NCBI RefSeq assembly: GCF_021699195.1
Contig: NZ_SSXE01000017.1
Location: 1-64,000 of the forward strand
Source of the DNA: Nonomuraea sp. MG754425
GTDB lineage: Bacteria > Actinomycetota > Actinomycetes > Streptosporangiales > Streptosporangiaceae
DNA: 64,000 bases
Reading direction: 5' to 3'
A program made the translations under genes and the position numbers. Of this stretch, positions 56,348-64,000 are shown piece after piece. Below the pieces are notes generated by a model. It was not told the origin of the DNA. It did no database searches and saw only the letters and a list, made by a program, of their open reading frames with translations. Every line of letters begins with the position of its first letter. Positions within the stretch are counted from its first letter, which is position 1.

Positions 56348-57349
56348 TCAGAGGTCGTCCGTCCGGTGGTGCCGCAGCACGGCGGCGCCGAGGGCGGTGA
56401 GCTGGTGGATCACCAGGTTGGCCTGCCGCGTGCTGGTGACGAACCCGGACCTGCGCAGCACCTGGGCGTGCTTGCTGGCGCTGGACAGCGAGGTCGGCGT
56501 CCGGCGGGCCAGCTCGCTCGTGGTGCACCCCGGGTAGAGGGCGAGGGTGCACAGGACGGCGGCGCGCGTGGCGCCCAGCAGCTCGGCCAGCGGTCCGGAG
56601 CCCGGCGCCGGGGGCCTCCTGCGTGAGACGGGGTAGACGAGCACCGGCGGCAGCCCGTCGTCGGCGAGGGCGACGGGCGTGTCCTGGCAGAAGTAGGAGG
56701 GGATGAGGGTCAGGCCCCGGCCCTTCAGCTCGATCTCCCGGTCGCCGGCCGGATAGCGGGCGGTCAGGATCGGCGGACGCCAGCACAGGACGGGCGGGAG
56801 CTGGGCGAGCATGTCGTCCACCCCGTGCGTGGACAGTTGCCGGACCAGCCCGGCGCGGGCGTGGCCGACAGCGGTCTGGATGTGCGGGTGGTGCGTGGCG
56901 AACGTGGTGCGGCAGTAGGCGTCGACCAGTTCGCTCAGCCGCCGGATCGCCCGGCCGTCCCCGCGGGCCAGGTCGTCCAGGCCGGCGGGCAGGGTGGTGT
57001 GGGCGCGCAGCACGGCCATCTCCTGGCGTACCCGGATCTTCGGGGTGTCGGCCAGCACGCTCGTCGCGGCGTCCAGACCGTCCTGGGCCTGGAACGGGGT
57101 CAGGAAGTCGGGGAAGTACGCGCCGCTGGCGGCCAGGGGCATCAGCTCGGTCCTGACCCGGGTCAGCAGGCCCGCCGCCGCCAGATCGCGACGGGCCCGG
57201 CGACGCCAGTCCGCGACGGCGCCGCGGCCGTGCTCGCGCAGCCGGAACAGGCTCATCATCATCTCCCACAGGGGGTCGGGCCCGGCCGCGATCCGGACAC
57301 GTGCGAGATCGTCACCCGTGAATCTGATCCTCAACGTGCCTGTCATCAT
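56348..57349 (-). CDS. ArsR-type winged-helix regulator with DUF5937-like N-terminal domain
   Basis: 333 residues. The long N-terminal part begins LRIRFTGDDLARVRIAAGPDPLWEMMMSLFRLRE, characteristic of the DUF5937-HTH architecture, and the C-terminus is an ArsR winged helix: LLGATRAAVLCTLALYPGCTTSELARRTPTSLSSASKHAQVLRRSGFVTSTRQANLVIHQLTALG. There is no Cys metal site. Target unknown; the gene it could have controlled downstream is now the amidohydrolase remnant. Confidence 0.85.
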   Translation of the reverse strand: MMTGTLRIRFTGDDLARVRIAAGPDPLWEMMMSLFRLREHGRGAVADWRRRARRDLAAAGLLTRVRTELMPLAASGAYFPDFLTPFQAQDGLDAATSVLADTPKIRVRQEMAVLRAHTTLPAGLDDLARGDGRAIRRLSELVDAYCRTTFATHHPHIQTAVGHARAGLVRQLSTHGVDDMLAQLPPVLCWRPPILTARYPAGDREIELKGRGLTLIPSYFCQDTPVALADDGLPPVLVYPVSRRRPPAPGSGPLAELLGATRAAVLCTLALYPGCTTSELARRTPTSLSSASKHAQVLRRSGFVTSTRQANLVIHQLTALGAAVLRHHRTDDL

Positions 57350-57405
57350 GATGGACAGCCTGGCCTGTGCCCCTTACGGCGCGGTTGACAGCAGATTGTC
57401 GCCGC

Positions 57406-58002
57406 TCACCCGAGCGCGGGCCGCACGCCGGTCAGCGCGAGGCTGAGCAGCCGGTCGGCCTGGGCCGCGCCGTCGGGTTCCCGCTCGACGGCCAGGCAGA
57501 TGGCGTTGACGAGGGTGAGCAGGTCCGTGATGGAGACCTCGGGCCGGGCGGCGTTCGCCGCGCGGGCGCGGGCCAGCAGGGCCGATCCCGCATCGATGAT
57601 CATCGTATGGCAGGTGGCGCCCAGGGCGGGATCGCCGTCGTGGGCGCCGCGCATCAGGGCGGTGGCCAGGCCCCGGTTGGACACGGCGTGCCTGGCGACG
57701 GCGCCGAGCCAGGTCGCCAGCGCGGCCCCGGTGTCGGGGGCGGCGGCCAGGTCGGCGGCGGTGGCGCAGAGGGCCTCGACCTTGTCGCGGAAGACCGCCT
57801 CCAGCAGTCGTTGCCGGGAGGGGAAGTGCCGGTGCAGTGTGGCCGAGCCCACGTCGGCGCGCCGGGCGATCTCCTCCAGGGACGCCTCGGCCCCCTCCTC
57901 GGCGATGGCCTCGCCCGCCGCGGCCAGGATGCGGTCGTAGTTGCGGCGCGCGTCCGCGCGCATCGGTCGCGCGGACGGGGTCGTACGGCTGTCTGGTGGC
58001 AT
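57406..58002 (-). CDS. TetR-family transcriptional regulator
   Basis: 198 residues. YDRILAAAGEAIAEEGAEASLEEIARRADVGSATLHRHFPSRQRLLEAVFRDKVEAL is the HTH and the C-terminal domain is of the SACE_7040-like type. A later start (MRADARRN) is possible. It is divergent from the NmrA-F420 oxidoreductase operon, with a perfect 13-bp inverted repeat in between as the probable operator. Confidence 0.9.
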   Translation of the reverse strand: MPPDSRTTPSARPMRADARRNYDRILAAAGEAIAEEGAEASLEEIARRADVGSATLHRHFPSRQRLLEAVFRDKVEALCATAADLAAAPDTGAALATWLGAVARHAVSNRGLATALMRGAHDGDPALGATCHTMIIDAGSALLARARAANAARPEVSITDLLTLVNAICLAVEREPDGAAQADRLLSLALTGVRPALG

Positions 58003-58028
58003 GCGTTCTCCGGCGGGCTTGCGAAAGC

Positions 58029-58075
58029 GGGGTGGCCCTCCATATCGTACTCACCCAGAACCGGAGGGCCACCCC
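58029..58075. promoter_or_regulatory. 13-bp inverted repeat between TetR and NmrA-like genes
   Basis: GGGGTGGCCCTCC (58029-58041) and GGAGGGCCACCCC (58063-58075) are exact complements separated by 21 bp. The half-sites are two helical turns apart and span the divergent promoter region. They could be two half-operators for the TetR protein or a long cruciform-forming dyad. Confidence 0.7.
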
Positions 58076-58120
58076 ACTTATTCGGATGGCCCCCGCCTGC
58101 CTACCGTCGGGAGACACATC

Positions 58121-59026
58121 GTGAAGACCATCGTGGTCGTGGGAGCCACCGGCACGCAGGGCCGTGCCGTGACCGCGCACCTGCTCGCCGCCGGCCGGCA
58201 CGTACGGGCGGTGACCCGCGATCCGGACACCGCGCCGGCCCGGACACTGGCGCGGGCGGGCGCCGAACTCGTCCGCGCCGAGATGGACGACGTCGCCTCG
58301 CTCGTCGCCGCCGCCGAGGGCGCCCACGGCCTGTTCAGCGTGCAGCCCACCGTCGGCTCCCCCGGCACCCCGGCGGGCTTCTCGGCCGAGGACGAGGTCC
58401 GCTGGGGACGCAACGTCGCCGACGCGGCCCACGCCGCCGGGGTGCGGCACCTGGTCTACGCCTCGCTCGCCGGCGCGGGCCGGCACGACACCGAGAAGCT
58501 GCCGCTTAACACCGTCAGCAAGTGGCGGGTCGAACAGCACATCACCCGGCTGGGCCTGCCCGCGACCTTCCTGCGCCCGGTCTCCTTCATGGAGAACTAC
58601 ACCGGCGCCTACCACCTGCACGACGGCGCCGTGGCCACCGCGTTCGCCGCCGACGTGCCCCAGCAGATCATGGCCGTGGACGACGTCGGCGCGTTCGCCG
58701 CGCTGGCCTTCGCCCGTCCGGACGAGTGGATCGGCCGCGCGGTCGACCTGGCCGGGGACGAGCTGACCCCACGTCAGATCGCCGCGGCCATCTCCGAGGC
58801 GATCGGCCGGCCGCTGCCCTACGTCCGGATCCCGATCGAGGTGATCGCCAGGGCCGGCGAGGAGTTCGCGTTCGCCTACGGCTGGCTCAACGAGCGCGGC
58901 TACCGCGCCGACGTCGCCTTCACCCGCGCCCTGCACCCGGGCCTGATGGACCTGCGCACCTGGCTGCGCCGGACCGGAGCGGCCCGGATCGCCGGCTTCC
59001 TGGCCGCCGCCGAGGGGGACCGATGA
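58121..59026 (+). CDS. NmrA-like NAD(P)-binding protein
   Basis: 301 residues from GTG. VVVGATGTQGRAVTAHLLAAGRHVRAVTRD is the Rossmann motif; LVYASLAGAGRHDTEKLPLNTVSKWRVEQHITRLGLPATFLRPVSFMENY is typical of NmrA-type atypical SDRs. These bind NADP and act as sensors or reductases. Its stop overlaps the ATG of the F420-type oxidoreductase gene (ATGA), so the two are co-translated and are probably repressed by the divergent TetR. Confidence 0.88.
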   Translation: MKTIVVVGATGTQGRAVTAHLLAAGRHVRAVTRDPDTAPARTLARAGAELVRAEMDDVASLVAAAEGAHGLFSVQPTVGSPGTPAGFSAEDEVRWGRNVADAAHAAGVRHLVYASLAGAGRHDTEKLPLNTVSKWRVEQHITRLGLPATFLRPVSFMENYTGAYHLHDGAVATAFAADVPQQIMAVDDVGAFAALAFARPDEWIGRAVDLAGDELTPRQIAAAISEAIGRPLPYVRIPIEVIARAGEEFAFAYGWLNERGYRADVAFTRALHPGLMDLRTWLRRTGAARIAGFLAAAEGDR

Positions 59027-59889
59027 ACACACTCGACCTCGGACGGGTCGGTATCTGGGCGGGCGAGCTGGATCGCTGCCCCGCGCCGGTCCTGCGCGAG
59101 GCGGCCGCCGCCGTCGAGGACCTCGGCTTCCCGGCCCTGTGGTTCCCCGAGACGACCGGCCGGGAGGCGATGGCCCAGGCCGCCCTGCTGCTGGCGAGCA
59201 CCCGGCGGACGGTCGTCGCCACCGGCGCCGCCGGCATCTACGCCCGTGACGCGATCACCACCGTGGCCGCGCAGCGCACCCTCGCCGAAGCCTTCCCCGG
59301 ACGGTTCCTGCTCGGCCTCGGCGTCGGCCATCCCACCCTCGTCACCGACGTGCGCGGGCATCGCTTCGGCCCGCCGGTGGCGACCATGCGCGCCTACCTG
59401 GACGCCATGGACGCCGCCCCGTTCGGCCCGCCGGTCCCCGCGCCGCCCAGGGTGCTCGCCGCGCTCGGCCCGAAGATGCTCCAGCTCGCCGCCGGACGCG
59501 CGCAGGGCGCCCACCCGCTCGGCATGCCGGTCGAGCACACCCGCCGGGCCAGAAGCCTGCTGGGGCCGCGGGCGCTGCTGGCGGTCACCCAGCTCGTCGT
59601 CCTGGACGCGTCCCGCGCCCGCGCGGCCGACCTGGCCCGCGCCCCCGCCGCCGCCGCCCTGCCCAACCGGCTCGCGCTCCTCCGCGACCTGGGCTTCCAC
59701 GACGCCGAATCCCTCGACGGACGGCTGGTCGACGCCCTCGTCGCCACCGGCGGGCCCGAGGACGTCGCCCGGCGGGTCGAGGAGCATCTCGACGCCGGTG
59801 CGGATCACGTCAGCCTGCACGTGCTGACGACCACCCCGGACGAGCCGCCCTCGCGTCAGTGGCGGGAGCTCGCCGCGCGGTTGTTGTGA
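59023..59889 (+). CDS. LLM-class F420-dependent oxidoreductase
   Basis: 288 residues, full length. VGIWAGELDRCPAPVLREAAAAVEDLGFPALWFPE, TGAAGIYARDAITTVAAQRTLAEAFPGRFLLGLGVGHPTLV and PPRVLAALGPKMLQLAAGRAQGAHPL follow the TIGR03620-type subfamily of luciferase-like enzymes that use coenzyme F420. Substrate unknown. It is the intact counterpart of the broken LLM gene at 9614, although the two are not close paralogues. Confidence 0.9.
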   Translation: MNTLDLGRVGIWAGELDRCPAPVLREAAAAVEDLGFPALWFPETTGREAMAQAALLLASTRRTVVATGAAGIYARDAITTVAAQRTLAEAFPGRFLLGLGVGHPTLVTDVRGHRFGPPVATMRAYLDAMDAAPFGPPVPAPPRVLAALGPKMLQLAAGRAQGAHPLGMPVEHTRRARSLLGPRALLAVTQLVVLDASRARAADLARAPAAAALPNRLALLRDLGFHDAESLDGRLVDALVATGGPEDVARRVEEHLDAGADHVSLHVLTTTPDEPPSRQWRELAARLL

Positions 59890-59896
59890 GCGGTTC

Positions 59897-60851
59897 CTAC
59901 GCGAGTGCGTCCCAGGTGACCGGCAGGCTCTTGACGCCGTAGATGTCGGCGGTCTCGGGCCGCAGGGCGACCTCGTCGGCCGGTACGGCCAGGCGCAGCG
60001 TCGGGAACCGGTTGACCAGCGCGGGGAGGGCGACGCGCAGCTCGACGCGGGCGAGTTGCTGGCCCAGGCACTGGTGGACGCCGTGGCTGAAGGCCAGGTG
60101 CCCGCCGTCCTTGCGGCCGAGGTCGAGGGTGTGGGGGTCGGGAAAGCGGTCCGGGTCGCGGTTGGCGGTGTTGAGGGAGAGGACGAGCGTCGTGCCGGCC
60201 GTGATGGTGTGGCCGCCGAGTTCGACGTCCTCCAGCGCGACCCGGTGGAACTGCTTGGCGACGCTCAGGTAACGCAGCAACTCCTCGACGGCCTGGTCGG
60301 CGAGTGCGGGGTCGGCGCGCAGCGCGGCCAGTTGCGCCGGGTTGCGCAGCAGCGCGAAGGTGCCGAGGGCGAGCATGTTGGCGGTGGTGTCGAACCCGGC
60401 CGACAGCAGGATCAGGGCCATCCCCTTCAGCTCCTCGTCGGTCAGGTCGCCGTCGGTGAGGTCGCTGAGCACGTCGTCGGTGGGGTGGGCGCGCTTGGCG
60501 GCGACCAGCTCCGCCAGGTACTGCTGGACCGCGGTGTAGGACGCGATCAGCTCCTCGTCGCCGACCTCACCCCCGAGGAACTTGTCGATGTGCTCCTGGA
60601 AACGTCCGCGGTCCGCGTACGGGACGCCGAGCAGTTCGCAGATCACGATGGCGGGGATGGGCTTGGCGAACTCGGTCACCAGGTCGGCGGCCGGGCCGGC
60701 GGCCTCCATGGCGTCCAGGTGTTCGGCGGTGATCTGCTCGACGCGTTCGGTCAGCAGCCGCATCCGGCGCAGCGGGCGGATCGAAGGGACAGCCGGGCCG
60801 GCGCGACGCCGGCATCGTCGCGAGGGTGTGGGGGGAATCAGTCATGGTCAT
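59897..60851 (-). pseudogene. Cytochrome P450 with N-terminal internal deletion and frameshift
   Basis: The start MTMTDSPHTLATMPASRRPGCPFDPP (60851 on) is a normal P450 N-terminus, but after about 26 codons the frame changes and continues at LRRMRLLTERVEQITAEHLDAM, skipping about 85 residues that include the B and C helices. The rest (to 59897) is intact: SAGFDTTAN I helix, EELLR ExxR and FSHGVHQCLGQQLAR haem loop. The missing segment contacts haem propionates and substrate, so activity is doubtful. It follows the ABC permease gene by 36 bp and looks like the last gene of that operon. Confidence 0.8.
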
Positions 60852-60887
60852 TCCTTGCGGGTCGTCGGGCGGCCTCAGCGTTGCGGG

Positions 60888-61649
60888 CTAGGAGATCTTG
60901 CGGCGGTAGGTGTTCATGGCGAAGAAGTAGGCGACGACGAGGATGCCGGCGCACCAGGCGAGGGCGGCCCAGATGTCGGCGCCGACCGGCTGCCCGGTGA
61001 ACAGGGCACGGATGGCGTTGACGATGGAGGTCACCGGCTGGTGCTCGGCGAACAGGCGCAGCGGGCCGGGCATGGTGTCGGTGGGGACGAAGGCCGAGCT
61101 GAGGAAGGGCAGGAAGATGAGCGGGTAGGAGAAGGCGCTCGCGCCGTCCACGCTCTTCGCGGTGAGGCCGGGGATGACGGCGATCCACGTCAGCGCCAGG
61201 GTGAACAGGATGAGGATGCCGGCGACCGCCAGCCACGCCGGCACCCCCGCCGACGAGCGGAAGCCCATGAGGAGGGCGACGAGCACGACGACCACGAGCG
61301 AGATCACGTTGGCGACCAGCGAGGTGAGCACGTGTGCCCACAACACGGACGAGCGCGCGGTCGGCATCGACTGGAACCGTTCGAAGATGCCGCTCTGCAT
61401 GTCCGTGAACAGCCGGAACGCGGTGTAGGCGATGCCCGAGGCGACGGTGATGAGCAGGATGCCGGGCAGCAGGTAGTTCACGTACGGCACCGAGCCGGTG
61501 TCGATCGCGCCGCCGAACACGTACACGAACAGCAGCAGCATGGCGATCGGCATGACCGCGGTCGTGATGATGGTGTCCGCGCTGCGGGTGATGTGGCGCA
61601 GGGACCGTCCGAGCAGGACGGCGGTGTCGCCGAAGAAGTGTCTGTTCAA
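60888..61649 (-). CDS. ABC-2 type permease (DrrB-like)
   Basis: 253 residues, six helices, from a TTG start (NRHFFGDTAVLLGRSLRHITRSADTIITTAVMPIAMLLLFVYVFGG). PGILLITVASGIAYTAFRLFTDMQSGIFERFQSMPTARSSVLWAHVL is the ABC-2 signature region. It partners the ATPase encoded 9 bp upstream; together they resemble daunorubicin-type DrrAB exporters. Confidence 0.9.
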   Translation of the reverse strand: MNRHFFGDTAVLLGRSLRHITRSADTIITTAVMPIAMLLLFVYVFGGAIDTGSVPYVNYLLPGILLITVASGIAYTAFRLFTDMQSGIFERFQSMPTARSSVLWAHVLTSLVANVISLVVVVLVALLMGFRSSAGVPAWLAVAGILILFTLALTWIAVIPGLTAKSVDGASAFSYPLIFLPFLSSAFVPTDTMPGPLRLFAEHQPVTSIVNAIRALFTGQPVGADIWAALAWCAGILVVAYFFAMNTYRRKIS

Positions 61650-61658
61650 CGTGGTTCC

Positions 61659-62450
61659 TTAGGTGGATGCCGGGACGCGGGGTTCGCCGGCGTCGCCGCC
61701 CTTGCCGCCGACGAGGGTGAGGAAGACGTCCTCCAGGGTCGGCTGCTTCTCGACGTACTCGACCTTGGCGGGCGGGAGCAGTTTCCTGAGCTCGGCGAGG
61801 GTGCCGTTGACGATGATCCGGCCCTCGTGGAGGATCGCGATGCGGTCGGCGAGCTGTTCGGCCTCGTCCAGGTACTGCGTGGTGAGCAGCACCGTCGTGC
61901 CGTTGTCGGCGAGTTCCCTGACGGCCTGCCACACCTCGATGCGCGCCTGGGGGTCGAGGCCGGTGGTCGGCTCGTCCAGGAAGACGACCGGCGGATCGCC
62001 GATGAGGCTCATCGCGATGTCGAGGCGGCGGCGCATGCCGCCCGAGTACGTCGAGACCTTCCGCGCGCCCGCGTCGGTCAGGGAGAAGCGCCTCAGCAGG
62101 TCGTCGGCGATCCCGCCCGGCTCCTTGAGATGCCGCAGACGGGCGACCAGGACGAGGTTCTCCCGCCCGGTGAGGATCTCGTCCACGGCCGCGAACTGCC
62201 CGGTGAGGCTGATGGACTCCCGCACCTTCGCGGCCTGGGTGGCCACGTCGAAGCCGTTCACGCGGGCGGTGCCCGCATCGGCCCTGAGCAGCGTGGACAG
62301 GATCTTCACCGCCGTGGTCTTGCCCGCGCCGTTCGAGCCGAGCAGGGCGAAGATGCTGCCCCGCGCCACCTCGAAGTCCACGCCGCGCAGCACCCGCAGT
62401 TCCTTGTACGACTTCTCCAGCCCGCGCACCTGGATGGCCTGGGTCGTCAT
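61659..62450 (-). CDS. ABC transporter ATP-binding protein (DrrA-like)
   Basis: 263 residues. Walker A GSNGAGKTT (about residues 39-47), signature STYSGGMRRRLDIA, Walker B VVFLDEPTTGLDP, and the C-terminal extension ending PTLEDVFLTLVGG typical of DrrA-type drug exporters. The start overlaps the stop of the DUF1048 gene (ATGA). With the permease downstream it would drive efflux of a hydrophobic compound. Confidence 0.94.
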   Translation of the reverse strand: MTTQAIQVRGLEKSYKELRVLRGVDFEVARGSIFALLGSNGAGKTTAVKILSTLLRADAGTARVNGFDVATQAAKVRESISLTGQFAAVDEILTGRENLVLVARLRHLKEPGGIADDLLRRFSLTDAGARKVSTYSGGMRRRLDIAMSLIGDPPVVFLDEPTTGLDPQARIEVWQAVRELADNGTTVLLTTQYLDEAEQLADRIAILHEGRIIVNGTLAELRKLLPPAKVEYVEKQPTLEDVFLTLVGGKGGDAGEPRVPAST

Positions 62451-62860
62451 CGGAGCGTCCCGTCCTTTCCGGTGTCCTCGCCGGCGGCGCGCGCGATGGC
62501 GGTGGTGAAGCGGTTGCGCTCCCGGGCGCGGTACTGCCCGGCGGGGTAGTTGGCCATGAACGCCTCGACGAACTCCACGGGGTCCTGCCCGAAGATGTCG
62601 CGGATCGGGGTGCCGTCCGCCACGGCCTGCTCGAACAGGTCGGCGAGGTCCTCGAACATCGACATCGCGCCGGCGCCGTCCGCCGGCCCGAAGTGCATCA
62701 GGTACCGCTCCAGCGCCTCGACCGCCGTGCGGTAGTTCTCGGGGAGCCGCTTGACGCGTGCCTTGTACTGCCGGTAGCGCCGCTTGTCGTCGAGCGATCC
62801 CGTGATCACCTCCAGGTACTGCAGGGCGCGGCCCTTCGGCTCGTTCGTTCCGGTGGTCAT
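62447..62860 (-). CDS. DUF1048-family protein
   Basis: 137 residues, helical. YLEVITGSLDDKRRYRQYKARVKRLPENYRTAVEALERYLMHFGP and MFEDLADLFEQAVADGTPIRDIFGQDPVEFVEAFMANYP match DUF1048, a family usually encoded next to PadR regulators and DrrAB-type ABC exporters. Here no PadR gene is present; an AfsR-like regulator gene is divergent instead. First gene of the exporter operon. Confidence 0.85.
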   Translation of the reverse strand: MTTGTNEPKGRALQYLEVITGSLDDKRRYRQYKARVKRLPENYRTAVEALERYLMHFGPADGAGAMSMFEDLADLFEQAVADGTPIRDIFGQDPVEFVEAFMANYPAGQYRARERNRFTTAIARAAGEDTGKDGTLR

Positions 62861-62888
62861 GTCGGCATTTCTCCTTCAGGGACGTAGC

Positions 62889-62937
62889 TAGTCGGTGTCG
62901 CTGACTACCGGTATAAAGTAACACCGACTACTGGTAT
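62889..62937. promoter_or_regulatory. Repeat-rich divergent promoter between exporter operon and AfsR-like gene
   Basis: Two overlapping patterns are present: the inverted repeat TAGTCGGTGT (62889-62898) with ACACCGACTA (62921-62930), and the direct repeat GACTACYGGTAT at 62903-62914 and 62926-62937, 23 bp apart. Direct repeats about two turns apart are typical of SARP/AfsR binding. The patch is AT-richer than its surroundings and lies 29 bp before the DUF1048 ATG. Confidence 0.65.
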
Positions 62938-63015
62938 CTAGCAATACGGAGTAGCTGCGACCTGCCGACCCCCAGAACCTCTTAGGCTGTTACGGACTTC
63001 GGGAAGGGGGCGGCC

Positions 63016-64000
63016 GTGCGGGTGTCGGTGCTCGGGCCGATCCGGGTGCACGCCGACGACGGCACCCCGATCGACGTCGGCGGCGCCCGGCTCCGGGGGC
63101 TGCTCGCCCGGCTGGCCCTCTCGGCGGGCCAGGTCGTCCAGGCGGAGTCGCTGATCGACGCTCTGTGGGGGGAACACCCGCCGTCGGAGGCCGGCAAGGC
63201 GCTGCACGCCCTGGTGTACCGGCTGCGCAAGGTCCTGGGCAGCGCGGCGGTCGAGTCCGTGGCCACCGGCTACCGGCTGCCGGCCCAGGACGTGGACGTG
63301 GACGCCGCCCGGTTCGAGGCCCTCGCCGCCCGTGGCCGACGGGAACTGGCCGCCGGACGTCCCGGCCCGGCCGCCGAGTGTCTCGGCGAGGCGCTCGGCC
63401 TGTGGCGAGGACCGGCGCTGGCGGACGTGCCCAAGGCCCCCTTCGCCGCTCCCGCCGCCGCCCGGCTGGCGGAACTGCGCCTCACGGCGGCGGAGGACCG
63501 GTTCGAGGCCGGCCTGCGGCTGGGCCGGCAGGACGCCATGCTCGCCGACCTGGAGGCGGCGTCCGCCGAGCACCCGCTGCGCGAACGGCTGGCCGCCCTG
63601 CGCATGCGGGCCCTGCACGCCGCCGGCCGCCAGTCCGACGCGCTGAAGGTGTTCGACGAGGTCCGCGACACCCTCGCCGACCAGCTCGGCATCGACCCCT
63701 CGCCGGAGTTGCGGGCCGCCCGGCTGGCCGTCCTGCGCGGTGAGCGGACGGTGCCACCCGTACGCGCGGAGCCGCCACCCGGCCGGCTACCCGCCCCGCT
63801 CACCGGCTTCGTCGGCCGCGACGACGAACTCGCGCTGCTCGGCGCACTGCTGGACACCTCCCGCCTGGTCACCGTCGTCGGCCCCGGCGGCGCCGGTAAG
63901 ACCAGGCTCGCGCTGGAAGCCGCGTCCCGTCACCGCGCCCATGGCCGGGGCCGCGTCTGGCTCGTCTCCCTGGCGGGGGCCGACGCCGTGGCCGAGACCG
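63016..64000 (+). CDS. AfsR/SARP-family regulator (BTAD plus NB-ARC), 3' end beyond window
   Basis: At least 328 residues from GTG. An OmpR-like DNA-binding domain (VRVSVLGPIRVHADDG...ESLIDALWGEHPPSEAGKALHALVYRLRKVLG, residues 1-90), a BTAD domain (DVDAARFEALAARGRRELAAGRPGPAAECLGEALGLWRGPALAD...LHAAGRQSDALKVFDEVRDTLADQLGIDPSPELR, 95-245) and the P-loop of an NB-ARC ATPase (VTVVGPGGAGKTRLALEAA, about 288-306). These are large activators of secondary metabolism or export. It is divergent from the DUF1048-ABC operon; the direct repeats between them are a likely site. Confidence 0.92.
   Translation, partial: MRVSVLGPIRVHADDGTPIDVGGARLRGLLARLALSAGQVVQAESLIDALWGEHPPSEAGKALHALVYRLRKVLGSAAVESVATGYRLPAQDVDVDAARFEALAARGRRELAAGRPGPAAECLGEALGLWRGPALADVPKAPFAAPAAARLAELRLTAAEDRFEAGLRLGRQDAMLADLEAASAEHPLRERLAALRMRALHAAGRQSDALKVFDEVRDTLADQLGIDPSPELRAARLAVLRGERTVPPVRAEPPPGRLPAPLTGFVGRDDELALLGALLDTSRLVTVVGPGGAGKTRLALEAASRHRAHGRGRVWLVSLAGADAVAET

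Overview
The window is a GC-rich actinomycete chromosome segment. Third codon positions are almost always G or C, GTG and TTG starts and ATGA/GTGA stop-start overlaps are common, and the gene content (F420-type enzymes, ECF41 sigma factor, AfsR/SARP-type regulator, many TetR, MerR and two-component regulators, cytochromes P450) fits a filamentous actinomycete, perhaps of the Streptosporangiaceae type. The family-level guess is inference. Bases 1-19 are a Nextera/Tn5 mosaic-end adapter, so the window opens at a contig edge. No database search was run; calls rest on motifs, gene order and family knowledge.

Left part (20-5400): a leftward bioY, acyl-CoA ligase and thiolase cassette (thiolase cut by the contig end), threonine synthase divergent from an RpiR/MurR regulator, and a MerR regulator. 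A compact six-tRNA array follows (5751-6214), preceded by a possible leader peptide, a hairpin and a strong terminator. The tRNAs are almost head to tail, and at least four of the six depart from canonical form, including a short-variable-arm tRNA with a CAG (Leu) anticodon. This is the most unusual locus in the window.

From 6.5 to 16 kb lies accessory metabolism: a quinone-reductase/hemerythrin fusion, an aldo-keto reductase, HxlR/RidA, an F420-type oxidoreductase broken by internal deletion, a P450 under a promoter with two operators, two TetR regulators, an SDR-alpha/beta-hydrolase fusion carrying the same operator as the adjacent TetR gene, and a flavin monooxygenase. From 16.4 to 25.0 kb eight tightly coupled genes look like an envelope or exported glycan pathway: SDR epimerase, UbiA/DPPR-synthase-like transferase, GT4, flippase-like membrane protein, sulfotransferase, membrane-anchored EEP phosphatase/nuclease, a second GT4 and UDP-glucose/GDP-mannose dehydrogenase.

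From 25 to 43 kb there are MFS/cupin/LysR, a secreted beta-propeller lectin-like protein, a SulP transporter and an ECF41 regulon: an SDR gene next to the sigma factor and a CMD-like gene 7 kb away both carry the ECF41 promoter signature TGTCACA-N15/16-CGTC. A WYL regulator, a membrane protein beside a two-component system, and a MerR/hydrolase pair complete this part. From 43 to 64 kb come hydrolases, NmrA-like proteins with divergent TetR regulators, a zinc alcohol dehydrogenase, a virginiamycin B lyase homologue, a GntR-uronate dehydrogenase pair, a NarL-type two-component system, an acyltransferase, an F420-type oxidoreductase, a DUF1048/ABC exporter/truncated-P450 operon, and the start of an AfsR-like regulator that runs off the window.

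Gene remnants recur (F420 oxidoreductase, Lrp/AsnC, AraC-RibD chimera, aldo-keto reductase, amidohydrolase, second P450), mostly as deletions with clean ends. This suggests a fluid accessory region.
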